64,000 bases of DNA from Synechococcus sp. PCC 6312 (GTDB lineage Bacteria > Cyanobacteriota > Cyanobacteriia > Thermosynechococcales > Thermosynechococcaceae). The DNA is taken from NCBI RefSeq assembly GCF_000316685.1, contig NC_019680.1, forward strand, positions 311,501-375,500, read 5' to 3'. The notes beneath the pieces are model-generated. The model ran no database searches and was not told the DNA's origin. It saw nothing but the letters and a program-made list of their open reading frames with translations. The position numbers and the translations under genes are program-made. This document shows, piece by piece, positions 26,629-36,788 of this stretch (position 1 is its first letter; every line of letters starts with the position of its first letter).

Positions 26629-27022
26629 GCTATCCCCTCAGGTTTGGCAGGCTGTTTTGGAGTTTAACCAGGGCGAGTTCTATGCCTGCCATGACACCTT
26701 AGAAGCCCTTTGGGCAGAGGCCCGTGAACCGGAGCGAACCTTTTTTCAGGGGATTCTCCAGTTAGCGGTTGCCTGTTACCACCTCCAGAACCAGAATCAA
26801 CGGGGGGCAGTTCTCCTCTTGGCCGGGGGCTGTCGGCGGTTAAACCAGTATTGGCCTGCTTATGGTTGGGTAGATGTGGCTTCACTTGTTGAACAAGCCC
26901 AGGCCCTGTTGGAGTGTTTACAAACTAACCAGCCCCCCCAGGCCTGGCCAAAGCTGCACATTGTAACCTTGGCCCCCATATCCCCTAGCGTTGGCGTTGA
27001 TGATGGTTTTGACGGCGAATGA
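26621..27022 (+). CDS. DUF309 domain-containing protein
   Basis: 133 residues from the GTG at 26621, which overlaps the ftrC stop by 8 bases; the longer open frame starting at 26555 would overlap ftrC heavily. DUF309 signature: FNQGEFYACHDTLEALWAEA, then FFQGILQLAVACYHLQNQNQ and the GA(x)LLL helix. Function is unknown; relatives often follow ftrC in cyanobacteria. Its 3' end overlaps the convergent psiE-like gene by 38 bases. Confidence 0.85.
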   Translation: MNELSPQVWQAVLEFNQGEFYACHDTLEALWAEAREPERTFFQGILQLAVACYHLQNQNQRGAVLLLAGGCRRLNQYWPAYGWVDVASLVEQAQALLECLQTNQPPQAWPKLHIVTLAPISPSVGVDDGFDGE

Positions 27023-27467
27023 TCCAATAGCTGATGGTGACAGCCAAAATACTCACGGCCAAGCCGACTAATTTAGGAATGGTCTCCGGTTGATCAATAT
27101 TCAAAATAATGATTTTTCGGGCAATGGCAATTAAAGCTGTCACAATAACTAATTCAACGATTTGGGCAGAAACATCCGTCCGCAGGTAAGCCGTAATATT
27201 TTCTAGAATTTCCAAGGCCACTAAAACATTGAGAAATAAACCAAAAATTCGCACTAAATCGGTTGTAAATTGCCAATAGGGGGGAGTGAGTAGCTCTGTT
27301 AAGATGAACTGGCCAACATCAGTAATGGCCGCAATAATAACCACAATCATCCCTAAGGCTAAAATTCGCGAGGCTAGACCTTCAACTCGTTTTAATGCCT
27401 TCAGAAACTTCTCGTCACTAACCGCAAGCTCGACAATGAATTGCCCCAACGCCGTCAACCAAGACAT
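26985..27467 (-). CDS. Phosphate-starvation-inducible PsiE family membrane protein
   Basis: 160 residues. An N-terminal amphipathic part (VSDEKFLKALKRVEGLASRI) is followed by four membrane segments at about residues 33-53, 70-92, 105-125 and 133-153 (ILALGMIVVIIAAITDVGQF; LVIVTALIAIARKIIILNID). This matches the PsiE/YkgB-type family, whose molecular function is unknown. No Pho box was noticed upstream. Confidence 0.83.
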   Translation of the reverse strand: MSWLTALGQFIVELAVSDEKFLKALKRVEGLASRILALGMIVVIIAAITDVGQFILTELLTPPYWQFTTDLVRIFGLFLNVLVALEILENITAYLRTDVSAQIVELVIVTALIAIARKIIILNIDQPETIPKLVGLAVSILAVTISYWIIRRQNHHQRQR

Positions 27468-27640
27468 AGAAACTAACCTGAGGTTTAGACTGGCCCAAGC
27501 CTATGCCCATGCTACCAGGCCTGGTAACTTAAACATCAAAATAAATCCCTCAAAGACTTCTCGCCATCCAGAAATCTTTAAGGGCAGAACTTAGTTCTTA
27601 AAAAAGGCCCTAAAAAAGGGTTGAAATAGTTAGATTAAGC

Positions 27641-27991
27641 TTACTTTTGCGTGGCCACTGCAACCACTTTTGCAAAGGCATCTGGGTCAAGAATCGCCAA
27701 TTGGGATAACATTTTCCGGTTAAGCTCGATGTCGGCCTGCTTCAACTGGCCAATCAATTGGCTGTAGCTGACACCATGAAGCCTGGCTGCCGCATTGATC
27801 CGGGCAATCCACAACCGCCGGAAGTCCCGTTTGCGCCGCCGCCGGTCGCGATAGGCATTACAAAGTGCTTTCATCACCACTTGGTTAGCGGCCCGAAATA
27901 GTTTGGAGTGCGCGCCGCGGAAGCCTTTCGCTAACTTGAGAATTTTTTTGCGCCGTTTGCGGGCGACATTGCCCCGTTTTACCCTAGCCAT
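27641..27991 (-). CDS. rplT: 50S ribosomal protein L20
   Basis: 116 residues, full length. Binds 23S rRNA early in 50S assembly. The sequence is typical: [40 protein letters not shown] and [20 protein letters not shown]. It follows rpmI by 86 bases. In many bacteria L20 represses its own operon, but no clear mimic was checked here. infC is not upstream, unlike in many bacteria. Confidence 0.98.
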   Translation of the reverse strand: MARVKRGNVARKRRKKILKLAKGFRGAHSKLFRAANQVVMKALCNAYRDRRRRKRDFRRLWIARINAAARLHGVSYSQLIGQLKQADIELNRKMLSQLAILDPDAFAKVVAVATQK

Positions 27992-28077
27992 ACCGTAAAA
28001 ATCCTTAAATGTGCTGCAAAATTACCGATCGTCTTGAAAAAATTTTTTGTCGACACCAAGACCGTTTATTGAGGTGC

Positions 28078-28275
28078 TTACAGGTAGGGCAACATCAACG
28101 TCACCCGTTCCCCATCCCGCTCATCCACAACAGCCATTTGGGAGAGGCGATTTTTCCGATCGGAGCCTTTGTGCTCTAAGAGGTGATTCTTATTAGCTTT
28201 CCGGCGGATCCACTTACCACTTCCGGTGGCTCGAAATCGTTTGGCGGCGGCGCGGCGGGTCTTAAGTTTTGGCAT
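28078..28275 (-). CDS. rpmI: 50S ribosomal protein L35
   Basis: 65 residues from the ATG at 28275 ([20 protein letters not shown]), with AGGGG upstream. A GTG one codon earlier is in frame but unlikely. Basic, full-length L35 ending in VTLMLPYL. It is first in a two-gene operon with rplT and is divergent from the hypothetical gene at 28357. Confidence 0.97.
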   Translation of the reverse strand: MPKLKTRRAAAKRFRATGSGKWIRRKANKNHLLEHKGSDRKNRLSQMAVVDERDGERVTLMLPYL

Positions 28276-28356
28276 CACTAGCCCCTATTTTACTATTTCA
28301 ACACAGTCCTCTAGTATATGATCCTGACCAAGCAACTGGCAAGAACGAGGCCAAGT

Positions 28357-28773
28357 ATGGAATTAGAGTTTATTCCTGTTGATGAATTTTATTTTGCAAT
28401 CACCTTGGCAATGCGAACCTTGGCTGAATTTGGCGACCAACAGCTTGTCTCTGCGGTTCACCAGCAGTTGCAGACCCGCTTTGGCCAGGCCTCGACCGTT
28501 GCCTCTGGACATCAAAACACCTTTAACTATGTCTTTCGGGTGCACAATTACGACAACAGCCCGGCGGATCAACTGATTGTTTCCATTGCTGACTGGCATG
28601 ACAAGATTCGCCTCAGTACGGATTATGGTTGGACGTTAGATGACCATCGCAAGCCCATCCGCAGCGACAAGTTTAGCCAGCGTCAAGCATTCTCCCCAAT
28701 CCTGAAGTCCCATCTCCAGGCCTGGCTCGACTTACCGACAACCTTTCTGGAGGGTTCTCCCGAACATGGCTAA
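28357..28773 (+). CDS. Conserved hypothetical protein
   Basis: 138 residues from the ATG at 28357, which has GAGG 7 bases upstream; an in-frame ATG at 28318 lacks such a site. No family is recognised. Visible features are an N-terminal helix (VDEFYFAITLAMRTLAEFGD), a likely beta-sheet core (QNTFNYVFRVHNYDNSPADQ; LIVSIADWHDKIRLSTDYGW) and no membrane segment. It lies divergent from rpmI and 79 bases before ftsH. Confidence 0.65.
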   Translation: MELEFIPVDEFYFAITLAMRTLAEFGDQQLVSAVHQQLQTRFGQASTVASGHQNTFNYVFRVHNYDNSPADQLIVSIADWHDKIRLSTDYGWTLDDHRKPIRSDKFSQRQAFSPILKSHLQAWLDLPTTFLEGSPEHG

Positions 28774-28852
28774 GGCCCCACTATTTCTCCAAAGCCAGGG
28801 ATAGCGAGGTTAAACTGATCAATAGAGTCCTTTTGTAACGAATCATACGCAC

Positions 28853-30757
28853 GTGAAATCAGCAAGAACGCGTCATCAACGGTTGACAGGCTTTGGTTTT
28901 GGGAAACTCGCTCTGGTGGTAGCTCTGGGGATGATCAATGTCCCGGCTGCTTTGGCTCAGGCCCGGAGTAGTGAAGTTTCCTACAGTCAGTTTCTCCAAG
29001 ATATTAAACAGGGCAAGGTCGCTAAAGTTGATATTTACCCCGAACAGAACCTGGCGAAGTTTCATCTGAAAGGACAAAAAGACTCTAATCCGCCCCAGGA
29101 AGTCGTCTTATTTGATCGCAATTCTGAACTCGTTGAACTCCTCCGCCGCTCAAAAGCTGACTTCACCGTTGTCCCCACCAGCAGCGATAGTGCCGTCATT
29201 GGCTTGGTTTCTAATCTGATGCTGGGCTTTTTTCTTTTAGTTTTATTTCTGCTGATCATGAGACGAACGGCTAATGCACCGGGGGGGCCTGGACAGATTC
29301 TTAATTTTGGTAAGTCCCGAGCCCGCTTTCAGATGGAAGCTGAGACAGGGGTGGGCTTTAACGATGTGGCCGGGATTGAGGAAGCCAAAGAGGAACTCCA
29401 AGAAGTGGTCACCTTTTTGAAAAAACCTGAAAAATTTACTGCCGTGGGGGCGCGGATTCCCAAGGGGGTGTTGCTGATTGGACCGCCGGGAACTGGGAAA
29501 ACTCTTCTCGCCAAAGCCATTGCCGGGGAAGCGGGAGTCCCCTTTTTCTCGATTTCTGGTTCGGAATTTGTGGAAATGTTTGTCGGGGTGGGGGCCTCGC
29601 GGGTACGGGATTTATTCAAAAAAGCGAAAGAAAGCGCGCCCTGCCTGGTGTTTATTGATGAAATTGACGCGGTTGGTCGGCAGCGGGGAGCCGGGATTGG
29701 TGGGGGCAATGATGAGCGAGAACAAACTCTGAATCAACTGCTGACAGAAATGGATGGCTTTGAAGGCAATACTGGCATTATTGTGATTGCCGCCACGAAT
29801 CGCCCCGATGTCTTGGATTCTGCCCTCCTCCGTCCCGGCCGATTTGATCGCCAAGTCACCGTAGATTTACCCACCTTTAACGGCCGCCTCCAAATCTTAG
29901 GCGTTCATGCCCGTGGCAAAAAGGTGGATGAAGAAGTTTCCCTTGAGGTTGTGGCTCGGCGCACACCTGGTTTTTCCGGTGCAGAACTAGCAAATCTCCT
30001 CAATGAAGCGGCCATTCTCACCGCCCGGCGCCGCAAGCCAGCCATCACCAATGTCGAAATTGAAGATGCCATTGACCGCGTTACCATTGGCATGACCTTA
30101 ACCCCGCTTCTGAACAGCAAGAAAAAATGGTTGATTGCCTATCATGAGGTCGGGCACGCGTTGTTGATGACCCTTCTTAAACATACGGATCCCCTCAATA
30201 AAGTCACGATTATTCCCCGCTCCGGTGGTGTCGGTGGCTTTGCCCAACAGGTGTTTGATGAGGAACGGGTCGATAGTGGTCTTTACAGCCGGGCCTGGTT
30301 ATTAGATCAAATTACGATCCTCTTGGGGGGACGGGCTGCCGAAGTCGAGATTTTTGGCGAGTCAGAAGTCACGATTGGCGCAAGTAGTGATTTACGGGCT
30401 GTGGCTAACTTGGCGCGGGAAATGGTAACCCGCTATGGAATGTCGGATTTAGGACATTTGGCCTTGGAAGCCCCAGGCCATGAGGTCTTTTTAGGACGAG
30501 ATTTAATGCCGCGCTCCGAATATTCGGAAGAAGTAGCTGTCCAAATTGATCGGCAAGTCCGGCAAATTGTCACCCATTGCTATGATGTGGCCCGCAAGTT
30601 GATCCGTGAACATCGCCAGGCCATGGATCGTCTAGTGGAACTCTTGCTGGAAAAAGAAACCATTGAAGGGGATGAATTTCGGAAACTAGTCCGTCAACAT
30701 ACCACCCTTCCAGTGAAGGAGCCAGCGGCTTTAGTGGTGGCCACATCGGCTAAGTAA
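28853..30757 (+). CDS. ftsH: ATP-dependent zinc metalloprotease FtsH
   Basis: 634 residues from a GTG. Membrane-bound AAA protease for quality control, in cyanobacteria including photosystem II repair. Order: first membrane segment ([20 protein letters not shown]), FtsH extracellular domain, second membrane segment ([20 protein letters not shown]), AAA module with GPPGTGKT near residue 209, [15 protein letters not shown] and the second region of homology, and the zinc site HEVGH near residue 430. The [20 protein letters not shown] stretch and C-terminus look closest to the FtsH2-type paralogue, but paralogue assignment is tentative. Confidence 0.95.
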   Translation: MKSARTRHQRLTGFGFGKLALVVALGMINVPAALAQARSSEVSYSQFLQDIKQGKVAKVDIYPEQNLAKFHLKGQKDSNPPQEVVLFDRNSELVELLRRSKADFTVVPTSSDSAVIGLVSNLMLGFFLLVLFLLIMRRTANAPGGPGQILNFGKSRARFQMEAETGVGFNDVAGIEEAKEELQEVVTFLKKPEKFTAVGARIPKGVLLIGPPGTGKTLLAKAIAGEAGVPFFSISGSEFVEMFVGVGASRVRDLFKKAKESAPCLVFIDEIDAVGRQRGAGIGGGNDEREQTLNQLLTEMDGFEGNTGIIVIAATNRPDVLDSALLRPGRFDRQVTVDLPTFNGRLQILGVHARGKKVDEEVSLEVVARRTPGFSGAELANLLNEAAILTARRRKPAITNVEIEDAIDRVTIGMTLTPLLNSKKKWLIAYHEVGHALLMTLLKHTDPLNKVTIIPRSGGVGGFAQQVFDEERVDSGLYSRAWLLDQITILLGGRAAEVEIFGESEVTIGASSDLRAVANLAREMVTRYGMSDLGHLALEAPGHEVFLGRDLMPRSEYSEEVAVQIDRQVRQIVTHCYDVARKLIREHRQAMDRLVELLLEKETIEGDEFRKLVRQHTTLPVKEPAALVVATSAK

Positions 30758-30929
30758 GGCAAATGGGGGATGTTGTTGGCTTGGCGACAAAACCGTTATT
30801 TTCCCTACATAGCGTGGATGTACTTAGGTGGTGTGGCTCCCTTTTCCAAGAAATTCTGGAAATCTTGCCCTTAGTAGCATATTTATTTTTTAGTTTCCGG
30901 ACTTTCTTTGGCATTTCCTAAAAACAAGC

Positions 30930-31835
30930 TATAGTACTTTCAATTAAGAAGTAAAGATGAAAAGTCAATGCCGTACAGCATGGATTTGCGCACCCGAGTC
31001 GTGACCTTTGTAAAAGAGGGTGGCAGCAAAGCAGAGGCAGCTCGTCGGTTTCAGGTGTGTCCGGCAACGGTCTATAACTGGTTGAACCGAGAGGATTTAC
31101 GTCCCACCGTTGTCAAACGTCGTCAGCGCAAGCTCGATTGGGCGGTTCTAGAACAGCACGTTAAAGACCACCCCAATGCCCGCCTCTGTGACCGAGCAGC
31201 CCATTTCGGGGTGAACATTCACGCCATTTGGTATGCCCTGAAGCAGATGAAAATTACCCGAAAAAAAACAGCAAAAGTATCGAGAACGCAATCCTCAGGA
31301 ACGTCAAGTCTATCTCAAGCAATTACAGGAGATTGTGAAGCGACAGGGGTCGAGACATCTCGTTTACATCGATGAAAGTGGCTTTGACAACCGAGTCTCT
31401 CAACCCTGGGGGTGGGCCCAACGAGGCACCAAGCTTTTTGCAGACAGAACCGGAAAACGAGAAAAACGGGAAAATCTACTCATGGCCAGATGCAAAGATG
31501 CTCTATTAGCCCCCATGGTAGTTGAGGGAAGCGTTGATGCCGGATGTTTTGAGAAATGGCTGTCTGAGTGGGTATTACCGACCCTCCAAGTCCCGTCCGT
31601 GTTGATTTTAGACAATGCCCCGATTCACCGGAAAAATGTGATTCGAGACATTGCCCACCAATGCGCGCATCAGGTGCTCTTCCTACCCAAATACTCGCCA
31701 GACTTTAACAAGATTGAGCACGATTTTGCTGCCTTGAAGAAACGAAGACAGTATGCAACGCCAGACACCGCCATTGATGACATTATTCGAGACTATGCCA
31801 ACCGCAATCTCTAAGACTTATTTGTAATTACTATA
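30930..31835 (+). mobile_element. IS630-family insertion sequence
   Basis: About 0.9 kb. The left end TATAGTACTTTCAATTAAG (30930-30948) and the complement of the right end, TATAGTAATTACAAATAAG (31817-31835), match at 15 of 19 positions. Each end is bounded by TA, the usual target duplication of the IS630/Tc1 group, so the element proper is 30932-31833. It carries one transposase split over two frames. It lies in the spacer between ftsH and moxR and interrupts no gene. Confidence 0.85.
30968..31814 (+). CDS. IS630-family transposase in two overlapping frames
   Basis: The first frame (30968-31375) holds the HTH domain (MDLRTRVVTFVKEGGSKAEA; ARRFQVCPATVYNWLNRED) and runs to MKITRKK. The second frame (in use from just after 31270 to 31814) holds the DDE catalytic core: HLVYIDESGFDNRVSQPWGW, LILDNAPIHRKN and FLPKYSPDFNKIEHDFAALK. 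The switch needs a +1 (or -2) shift at a run of eight A residues (31261-31268). This may be transcriptional slippage or programmed shifting that makes a full protein, or an inactivating change. Confidence 0.82.
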
Positions 31836-31997
31836 TCTATCTATTGCAACCGCTAAACCGTTGACTTAACCTGGGGTACATCATCCCCAATGATTTGACT
31901 TCACTGAAAGATAAAATTTCACTAGGATTTTGAGGCCCTGGGCCTTTGAATTGCTAGTCTGGGAAAGCACGGTTAGATCCCTACTGCGAGGCCTGGC

Positions 31998-32939
31998 TTG
32001 AATACCCTGTTTCAGAACCTAGAAACCGAACTGAGTCAGATTGTTGTTGGTCAAACCGGGATCATCCACGGTCTCTTAGTCGCTCTTTTAGCTGAGGGCC
32101 ATGTCATTCTTGAAGGTGTTCCCGGAACTGCCAAAACACTGCTGGTTAAATTACTCTCCCGTCTGATTGCCGCTGATTTTCGCCGGATTCAACTCACGCC
32201 AGATGTGCTACCTGCCGATGTCTTGGGAACCAGTATTTTTGATCTGAACAGCCGGACATTTCGTCTGCGCAAAGGGCCCATCTTCACCCAAGTTCTCTTA
32301 GCCGATGAAATCAACCGTACCCCACCGAAGACCCAAGCAGCTCTCTTAGAAGCCATGGAGGAGCGGCAAGTCACCTTAGATGGCACGACCATTCCCCTCT
32401 CACCTCTGTTCTGGACAGTGGCCACTCAAAACCCCTTGGAATTTGAAGGCACTTATCCCTTGCCTGAGGCTCAATTAGATCGCTTCCTGTTTAAATTGGT
32501 TGTGGATTACCCCCCTGCCAGTGCCGAGAAACAAATGCTGGTCAATGCTCTTGGTGGTTTTGAAGCACGGAACTTAGATAGTTTAGCCCTAGAACCCATT
32601 ATCACCGTTGAACAAGTTTTGACCGCACGCACCCAGGCCCGGCAAGTGAAAGTGGAACCCCCAGTTCAAGACTATTTGTTGGCCATCATTCAAGCGAGTC
32701 GGCAACAGGGAAATTTACTTTTGGGTGCGTCCCCGCGGGCGGCTGTAGGGTGGTTGAGAGCGGCTCAGGCCCAGGCCTGGTTAGAAGATCGTGATTTTGT
32801 TACTCCCGATGATATTAAAGCCCTAGCAAAACCCCTGCTGCAACATCGCCTCATTCTCCGGCCGGAATCGCAACTGGATGGGACAACCCTAGATCAAGTG
32901 ATTACAGCGTTGCTGAGTCGGATTTCTGTGCCACGTTAG
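31998..32939 (+). CDS. MoxR-family AAA ATPase
   Basis: 313 residues from a TTG at 31998 preceded by GCGAGG. Family features: Walker A GVPGTAKT near residue 40, Walker B VLLADEINRTPPKTQAALLE, sensor region WTVATQNPLEFEGTYPLPEA and the MoxR lid. MoxR ATPases act as chaperones that mature protein complexes, commonly with a DUF58/VWA partner. Such a partner follows at 33247, with a small coiled-coil membrane protein between. Confidence 0.92.
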   Translation: MNTLFQNLETELSQIVVGQTGIIHGLLVALLAEGHVILEGVPGTAKTLLVKLLSRLIAADFRRIQLTPDVLPADVLGTSIFDLNSRTFRLRKGPIFTQVLLADEINRTPPKTQAALLEAMEERQVTLDGTTIPLSPLFWTVATQNPLEFEGTYPLPEAQLDRFLFKLVVDYPPASAEKQMLVNALGGFEARNLDSLALEPIITVEQVLTARTQARQVKVEPPVQDYLLAIIQASRQQGNLLLGASPRAAVGWLRAAQAQAWLEDRDFVTPDDIKALAKPLLQHRLILRPESQLDGTTLDQVITALLSRISVPR

Positions 32940-32968
32940 ATTAGACACAGTGTTAGAAGGCTGGCTCG

Positions 32969-33223
32969 ATGAGTGAACAAGAATTTCAAAGTAAGGTTCT
33001 AACCCAACTAGATCGAATTGAGCAGCGGATGGATACCTTAGAAACTCGCCTTGATACGATTGATAGTGACGTGGAAAAGTCAAATCTACGCTTAGATAAT
33101 CTTTTAGGTAGTTTAACGACCGCATTAGTGGCAACGGTTATTTCGGCAAGTTTACTCATTCTCGCCCGCAATGCCTTTGAGTTTTGGTTGGCTTATCACC
33201 CGCCAATGGTCTCCGGTTCCTAA
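32969..33223 (+). CDS. Small coiled-coil protein with a membrane anchor
   Basis: 84 residues. Residues 5-45 are a heptad coiled coil (LTQLDRIEQRMDTLETRLDT) and residues 50-72 a membrane helix (LTTALVATVISASLLILARN). It sits 29 bases after moxR and 23 bases before the DUF58 gene, so it is part of that operon. Function unknown. A similar coiled-coil-plus-anchor layout is seen in the island protein at 10060. Confidence 0.75.
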   Translation: MSEQEFQSKVLTQLDRIEQRMDTLETRLDTIDSDVEKSNLRLDNLLGSLTTALVATVISASLLILARNAFEFWLAYHPPMVSGS

Positions 33224-33246
33224 CTTAAACGAATTGGCCTCACCCC

Positions 33247-34800
33247 ATGACTACGATTGCCGTCCCACCGCCTCAATCCAGACCCAAAACCCCGCCACAA
33301 CCATCTGCAAACCCCAGATTAGTGAAATACTCAGCCTGGATTCCGACAACCCGGTTTTATGTTTATTTAGGCTTAGGGCTAGTCATTCCAGTTATTATTT
33401 CTCTTCTCCCCGGCCCGGATGCTCCCCCTCGCACGGGTCAAGATTTAGTCACCGATATTTTGTGGTTTTTGGTTGGGGATTGGCGGAATTTACTCGGATT
33501 GGGCTTACTGGTTGTTTATAACTTGGTGCTTTTAGGCCTGGGAATTTGGGATTTTCGCCGGAGCCTGGCCTGGGCAGTTGACATCCAGCGTACCTGTGAA
33601 CCGCGCTTATCCATTGGTCGAAATAATACAATTACCTTAACCGTTATCTCCCGTCATTCCCGGTTCCCAACCAAAGAAACTACCGCGATCCTCGTTGATC
33701 ATTTGCCCCTAGGCTTAGAACCCCCAAACCAATATTTTGAGCCAGGCCTGGGGTATGCCCAACCGCATCATGATGACCATCAGTTTGAATTTCTTCTCAA
33801 AGCTGGCCAGCAAACCCGCTTAACCTACAGTGTTTTTCCGGGCAGACGGGGTGAATTTACCTGGCCAGGCCTGGTGGTGCGAATTAGAAGTCCTTGGGGC
33901 CTGGCCTGGTGGCATCGCCTGATTCCTGTGACGACAAAAGTGGATGTTTATCCTGATTTAATCGGTTTGCGGGCCTTATCCGTGCGCTTAAGTCTGGAGG
34001 CCAGTGGGAGTTTACGGCGGCGGCGACACGCTTTGGGGGGAACAGAATTTGCCGAATTGCGAGATTACTATTTAGGCGATGATCTCCGGATGATGGATTG
34101 GAAAGCCACTGCCCGCCGCGGCCGTCCCTTAGTCCGGGTCATGGAACCAGAACGGGATCAACCCCTGATTATTTTGCTAGATCGAGGACGATTAATGACG
34201 GCGCAAGTGGCCGGGTTAAAACGCTTTGACTGGGCCTTGAACGCAGCCTTGGCACTGGCGATGACGGGCTTACGACGCGGAGATCGGGTGGGGGTGGCAG
34301 TCTTTGATCAAGGTCTCTATCGCTGGATTGCTCCCCAGGCCGGAGATTCCCATTTAGGACAAATCTTGGCCCAAATTTATCATGTTGAACCGGTCATGAA
34401 GGAGTCGGATTACATCGGCACTGTGAGTACCTTGCTGGGACAATACACCCGCCGGGCCTTGGTTGTGATGTTGACGGAAATCATTGATGAAACTGCATCG
34501 GGGGAACTCTTGGCCGCCATGACCCGCTTAACCCCAAGATTTTTGCCTTTTTGTGTCACATTTCGGGATCCCTTGGTTGATCGCCTCTCCCACCAATCCC
34601 TAGGGGAAAAACTGACTTCATTCCAGGCCTTGGATACCCTCTATGACCAGGCCGTGGCCCTAGATTTACTCCAACAACGCCAGCGAGCCTTTGCCAAGGT
34701 GAAACAGCAAGGAGTTCTCGTCCTCGATGCTCCGGCCCCCCAACTCAGTGAAGCTCTAGTGGATCAATATCTATTACTCAAAGCTCGCGGTCGTCTTTAG
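33247..34800 (+). CDS. DUF58 domain-containing membrane protein
   Basis: 517 residues. Two N-terminal membrane segments (about 35-60 and 75-100), an extracytoplasmic beta region, and the DUF58 core (SLEASGSLRRRRHALGGTEF; ELRDYYLGDDLRMMDWKATA) followed by a VWA-like domain (LIILLDRGRLMTAQVAGLKR). DUF58 proteins are the usual partners of MoxR ATPases, here encoded just upstream. The process served is unknown. Confidence 0.9.
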   Translation: MTTIAVPPPQSRPKTPPQPSANPRLVKYSAWIPTTRFYVYLGLGLVIPVIISLLPGPDAPPRTGQDLVTDILWFLVGDWRNLLGLGLLVVYNLVLLGLGIWDFRRSLAWAVDIQRTCEPRLSIGRNNTITLTVISRHSRFPTKETTAILVDHLPLGLEPPNQYFEPGLGYAQPHHDDHQFEFLLKAGQQTRLTYSVFPGRRGEFTWPGLVVRIRSPWGLAWWHRLIPVTTKVDVYPDLIGLRALSVRLSLEASGSLRRRRHALGGTEFAELRDYYLGDDLRMMDWKATARRGRPLVRVMEPERDQPLIILLDRGRLMTAQVAGLKRFDWALNAALALAMTGLRRGDRVGVAVFDQGLYRWIAPQAGDSHLGQILAQIYHVEPVMKESDYIGTVSTLLGQYTRRALVVMLTEIIDETASGELLAAMTRLTPRFLPFCVTFRDPLVDRLSHQSLGEKLTSFQALDTLYDQAVALDLLQQRQRAFAKVKQQGVLVLDAPAPQLSEALVDQYLLLKARGRL

Positions 34801-34807
34801 CCATCCA

Positions 34808-35770
34808 TTACAGGGGCAGAAGGGACGGCAACGGTTCTGCATCTTGGAATAGGGGCGTACTTAGGTAGCGTTCGCCAAAACTCGGCTGCACCATGACAAT
34901 CAGTTTGCCAGCATTTTCGGGCCGTTTACCGACTTGAATCGCGGCATAGAGAGCTGCCCCTGAGGAAATCCCGGAGAGGAGTCCTTCTTCCCGGGCTAGT
35001 CGCCGCCCAAAGTGAATGGCCTGGTCATCACTCACTTGAATCACTTCGTCAATCAGTTCTGTTTGCAAAATTGGCGGAATAAAGCCAGCCCCAATGCCTT
35101 GAATTTTATGGGGGCCGGGGCGACCACCCGAGAGGACGGGACTATTGGCCGGTTCAACCGCGATGGCCTGGAAAGAGGGCTTACGGGCTTTGAGCGCACT
35201 GGCCACGCCGGTAATGGTTCCCCCTGTCCCCACCCCGGAAATCAGAATATCCACCAGGCCATCGGTATCTTGCCAAATTTCTTCAGCGGTGGTCTCCCGG
35301 TGAATTTTGGGGTTAGCCGGATTACTGAACTGTTGCAACATAAACGTATTGGGCAAAGAATCGACAATTTTTTGGGCCCGTTGAATACAGCCACTCATCC
35401 CTTCAATGCCGGGGGTTAATTCCAGTTCTGCCCCATAGGCCCGCAACATCGCCCGCCGTTCTGAACTCATGGTTTCTGGCATCGTCAAAATCAGGCGATA
35501 TCCCTTGGCTGCGGCCACCATTGAAAGGGCAATGCCGGTATTTCCTGAGGTAGGTTCAACAAGAACAGTCTTACCGGGGGTAATTTTGCCTTGGGCCTCA
35601 GCTTCTAAAATCATGCTAATCCCAATCCGATCCTTAACTGAGGCGGCCGGGTTCATGCTTTCCAATTTGACAACAATTCTGGCTTGACACCCTTCAGCTT
35701 GCGGAATCCGGTTGAGTTGAACGAGGGGTGTGCGGCCAATCAGAGCGGTAATGTCGGAAGCAATATTCAT
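34808..35770 (-). CDS. cysK: Cysteine synthase A (O-acetylserine sulfhydrylase)
   Basis: PLP enzyme making cysteine from O-acetylserine and sulfide; 320 residues from the ATG at 35770, since homology begins with [20 protein letters not shown]. The open frame further upstream (to 35836) has no similarity. The PLP Lys is residue 46 in [11 protein letters not shown]. Substrate and phosphate motifs [10 protein letters not shown] and [11 protein letters not shown] are intact. The C-terminus [13 protein letters not shown] is standard. Confidence 0.95.
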   Translation of the reverse strand: MNIASDITALIGRTPLVQLNRIPQAEGCQARIVVKLESMNPAASVKDRIGISMILEAEAQGKITPGKTVLVEPTSGNTGIALSMVAAAKGYRLILTMPETMSSERRAMLRAYGAELELTPGIEGMSGCIQRAQKIVDSLPNTFMLQQFSNPANPKIHRETTAEEIWQDTDGLVDILISGVGTGGTITGVASALKARKPSFQAIAVEPANSPVLSGGRPGPHKIQGIGAGFIPPILQTELIDEVIQVSDDQAIHFGRRLAREEGLLSGISSGAALYAAIQVGKRPENAGKLIVMVQPSFGERYLSTPLFQDAEPLPSLLPL

Positions 35771-35876
35771 GGGAGATTCTCTTGCGGTAAGACGGGGGCC
35801 TGGAAACCCTTTATCCGTAATTTTCGTATAAATCATGGCCTGGCGGGAGATTTTGGCTCAGGCTTTGGAAGTAGGG

Positions 35877-36665
35877 TTAGTACTGATCTCGCATTCCTCG
35901 CAGTCTCGTAAAGGTTTGGAGAGTTGAAGTCGCCTGGACAGCTTGTTGTAATTCCAGTTGTTCACAGCGCAGGAAGGGATTAGTTTGTTTTTCCAGGCCC
36001 AGGCCTGTGGGAATCGTCGCTTCTTGGTGTTGGCGGACGAGGAAGGTGCTGCGATAGCGGTCTTGTAAAATCAGGTTATCGGGATCTACGGTGAGGGCAA
36101 ATTCAATATTTTTGAGGGTATATTCATGGGCGCACCAAACTCGGGTGTGATCCGGTAATTGTCGGATACGTTGGAGTGAGTCCCAGAGTTGAGCTGGACT
36201 GCCTTCCTTGAGCCGGCCACAGCCACAGCCAAAGAGGGTATCCCCACAAAATAACTCCCCGGGTTGATTGGCCTGGGGTAGCAGATAGTAGGCTAAATGG
36301 CCGGCTGTATGGCCGGGTACGGCAAGAACGTCTATGGAATGACCACCAAACTCTAAAATTTCTCCCCCCTCTAAAAAAACAGTTTGGCCAGGAATTCGCC
36401 CCCGATCCACCGCTGAACCAAAGATTTCCACCTGGGGATAACGCGCTTGCAGGGTGGGGATGCCATCAATATGATCCCAGTGGTGGTGGGTGATGAAGAT
36501 GTGGGTTAACTCAGCGTTGAGGTGTTGGAGCTTTTCGAGTACAGGTTGGCTATCTCCCGGATCAATCACAGCCGCAGTTTGGTTAAGCGGATCATGCCAG
36601 AGGAAGACATAGTTATCACGGAAGATCGGGACGCAGTAAATAATCGGGGCCGGGGAAGATTGCAC
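35877..36665 (-). CDS. gloB: Hydroxyacylglutathione hydrolase (glyoxalase II)
   Basis: 262 residues from a GTG. Hydrolyses S-lactoylglutathione in methylglyoxal detoxification. The metallo-beta-lactamase metal motif THHHWDH is at residues 59-65; further ligands are in PGHTAGHLAYY and FCGDTLFGCGCGRL. The substrate-binding C-terminal part (WCAHEYTLKNIEFALTVDPD; TNPFLRC) is typical of glyoxalase II and separates it from other members of the superfamily. Confidence 0.93.
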   Translation of the reverse strand: MQSSPAPIIYCVPIFRDNYVFLWHDPLNQTAAVIDPGDSQPVLEKLQHLNAELTHIFITHHHWDHIDGIPTLQARYPQVEIFGSAVDRGRIPGQTVFLEGGEILEFGGHSIDVLAVPGHTAGHLAYYLLPQANQPGELFCGDTLFGCGCGRLKEGSPAQLWDSLQRIRQLPDHTRVWCAHEYTLKNIEFALTVDPDNLILQDRYRSTFLVRQHQEATIPTGLGLEKQTNPFLRCEQLELQQAVQATSTLQTFTRLRGMRDQY

Positions 36666-36788
36666 AGATTAAAGCCTCAGCAGCCAAAGACTAACCCTAT
36701 CCGGATTTTAACGAGACTCACTGGGGTTTGGGATGGCCGGTAGAGATTGGGCTGATAATTAAGGAAGTTGCGCTCTGGGGAGTAAATC

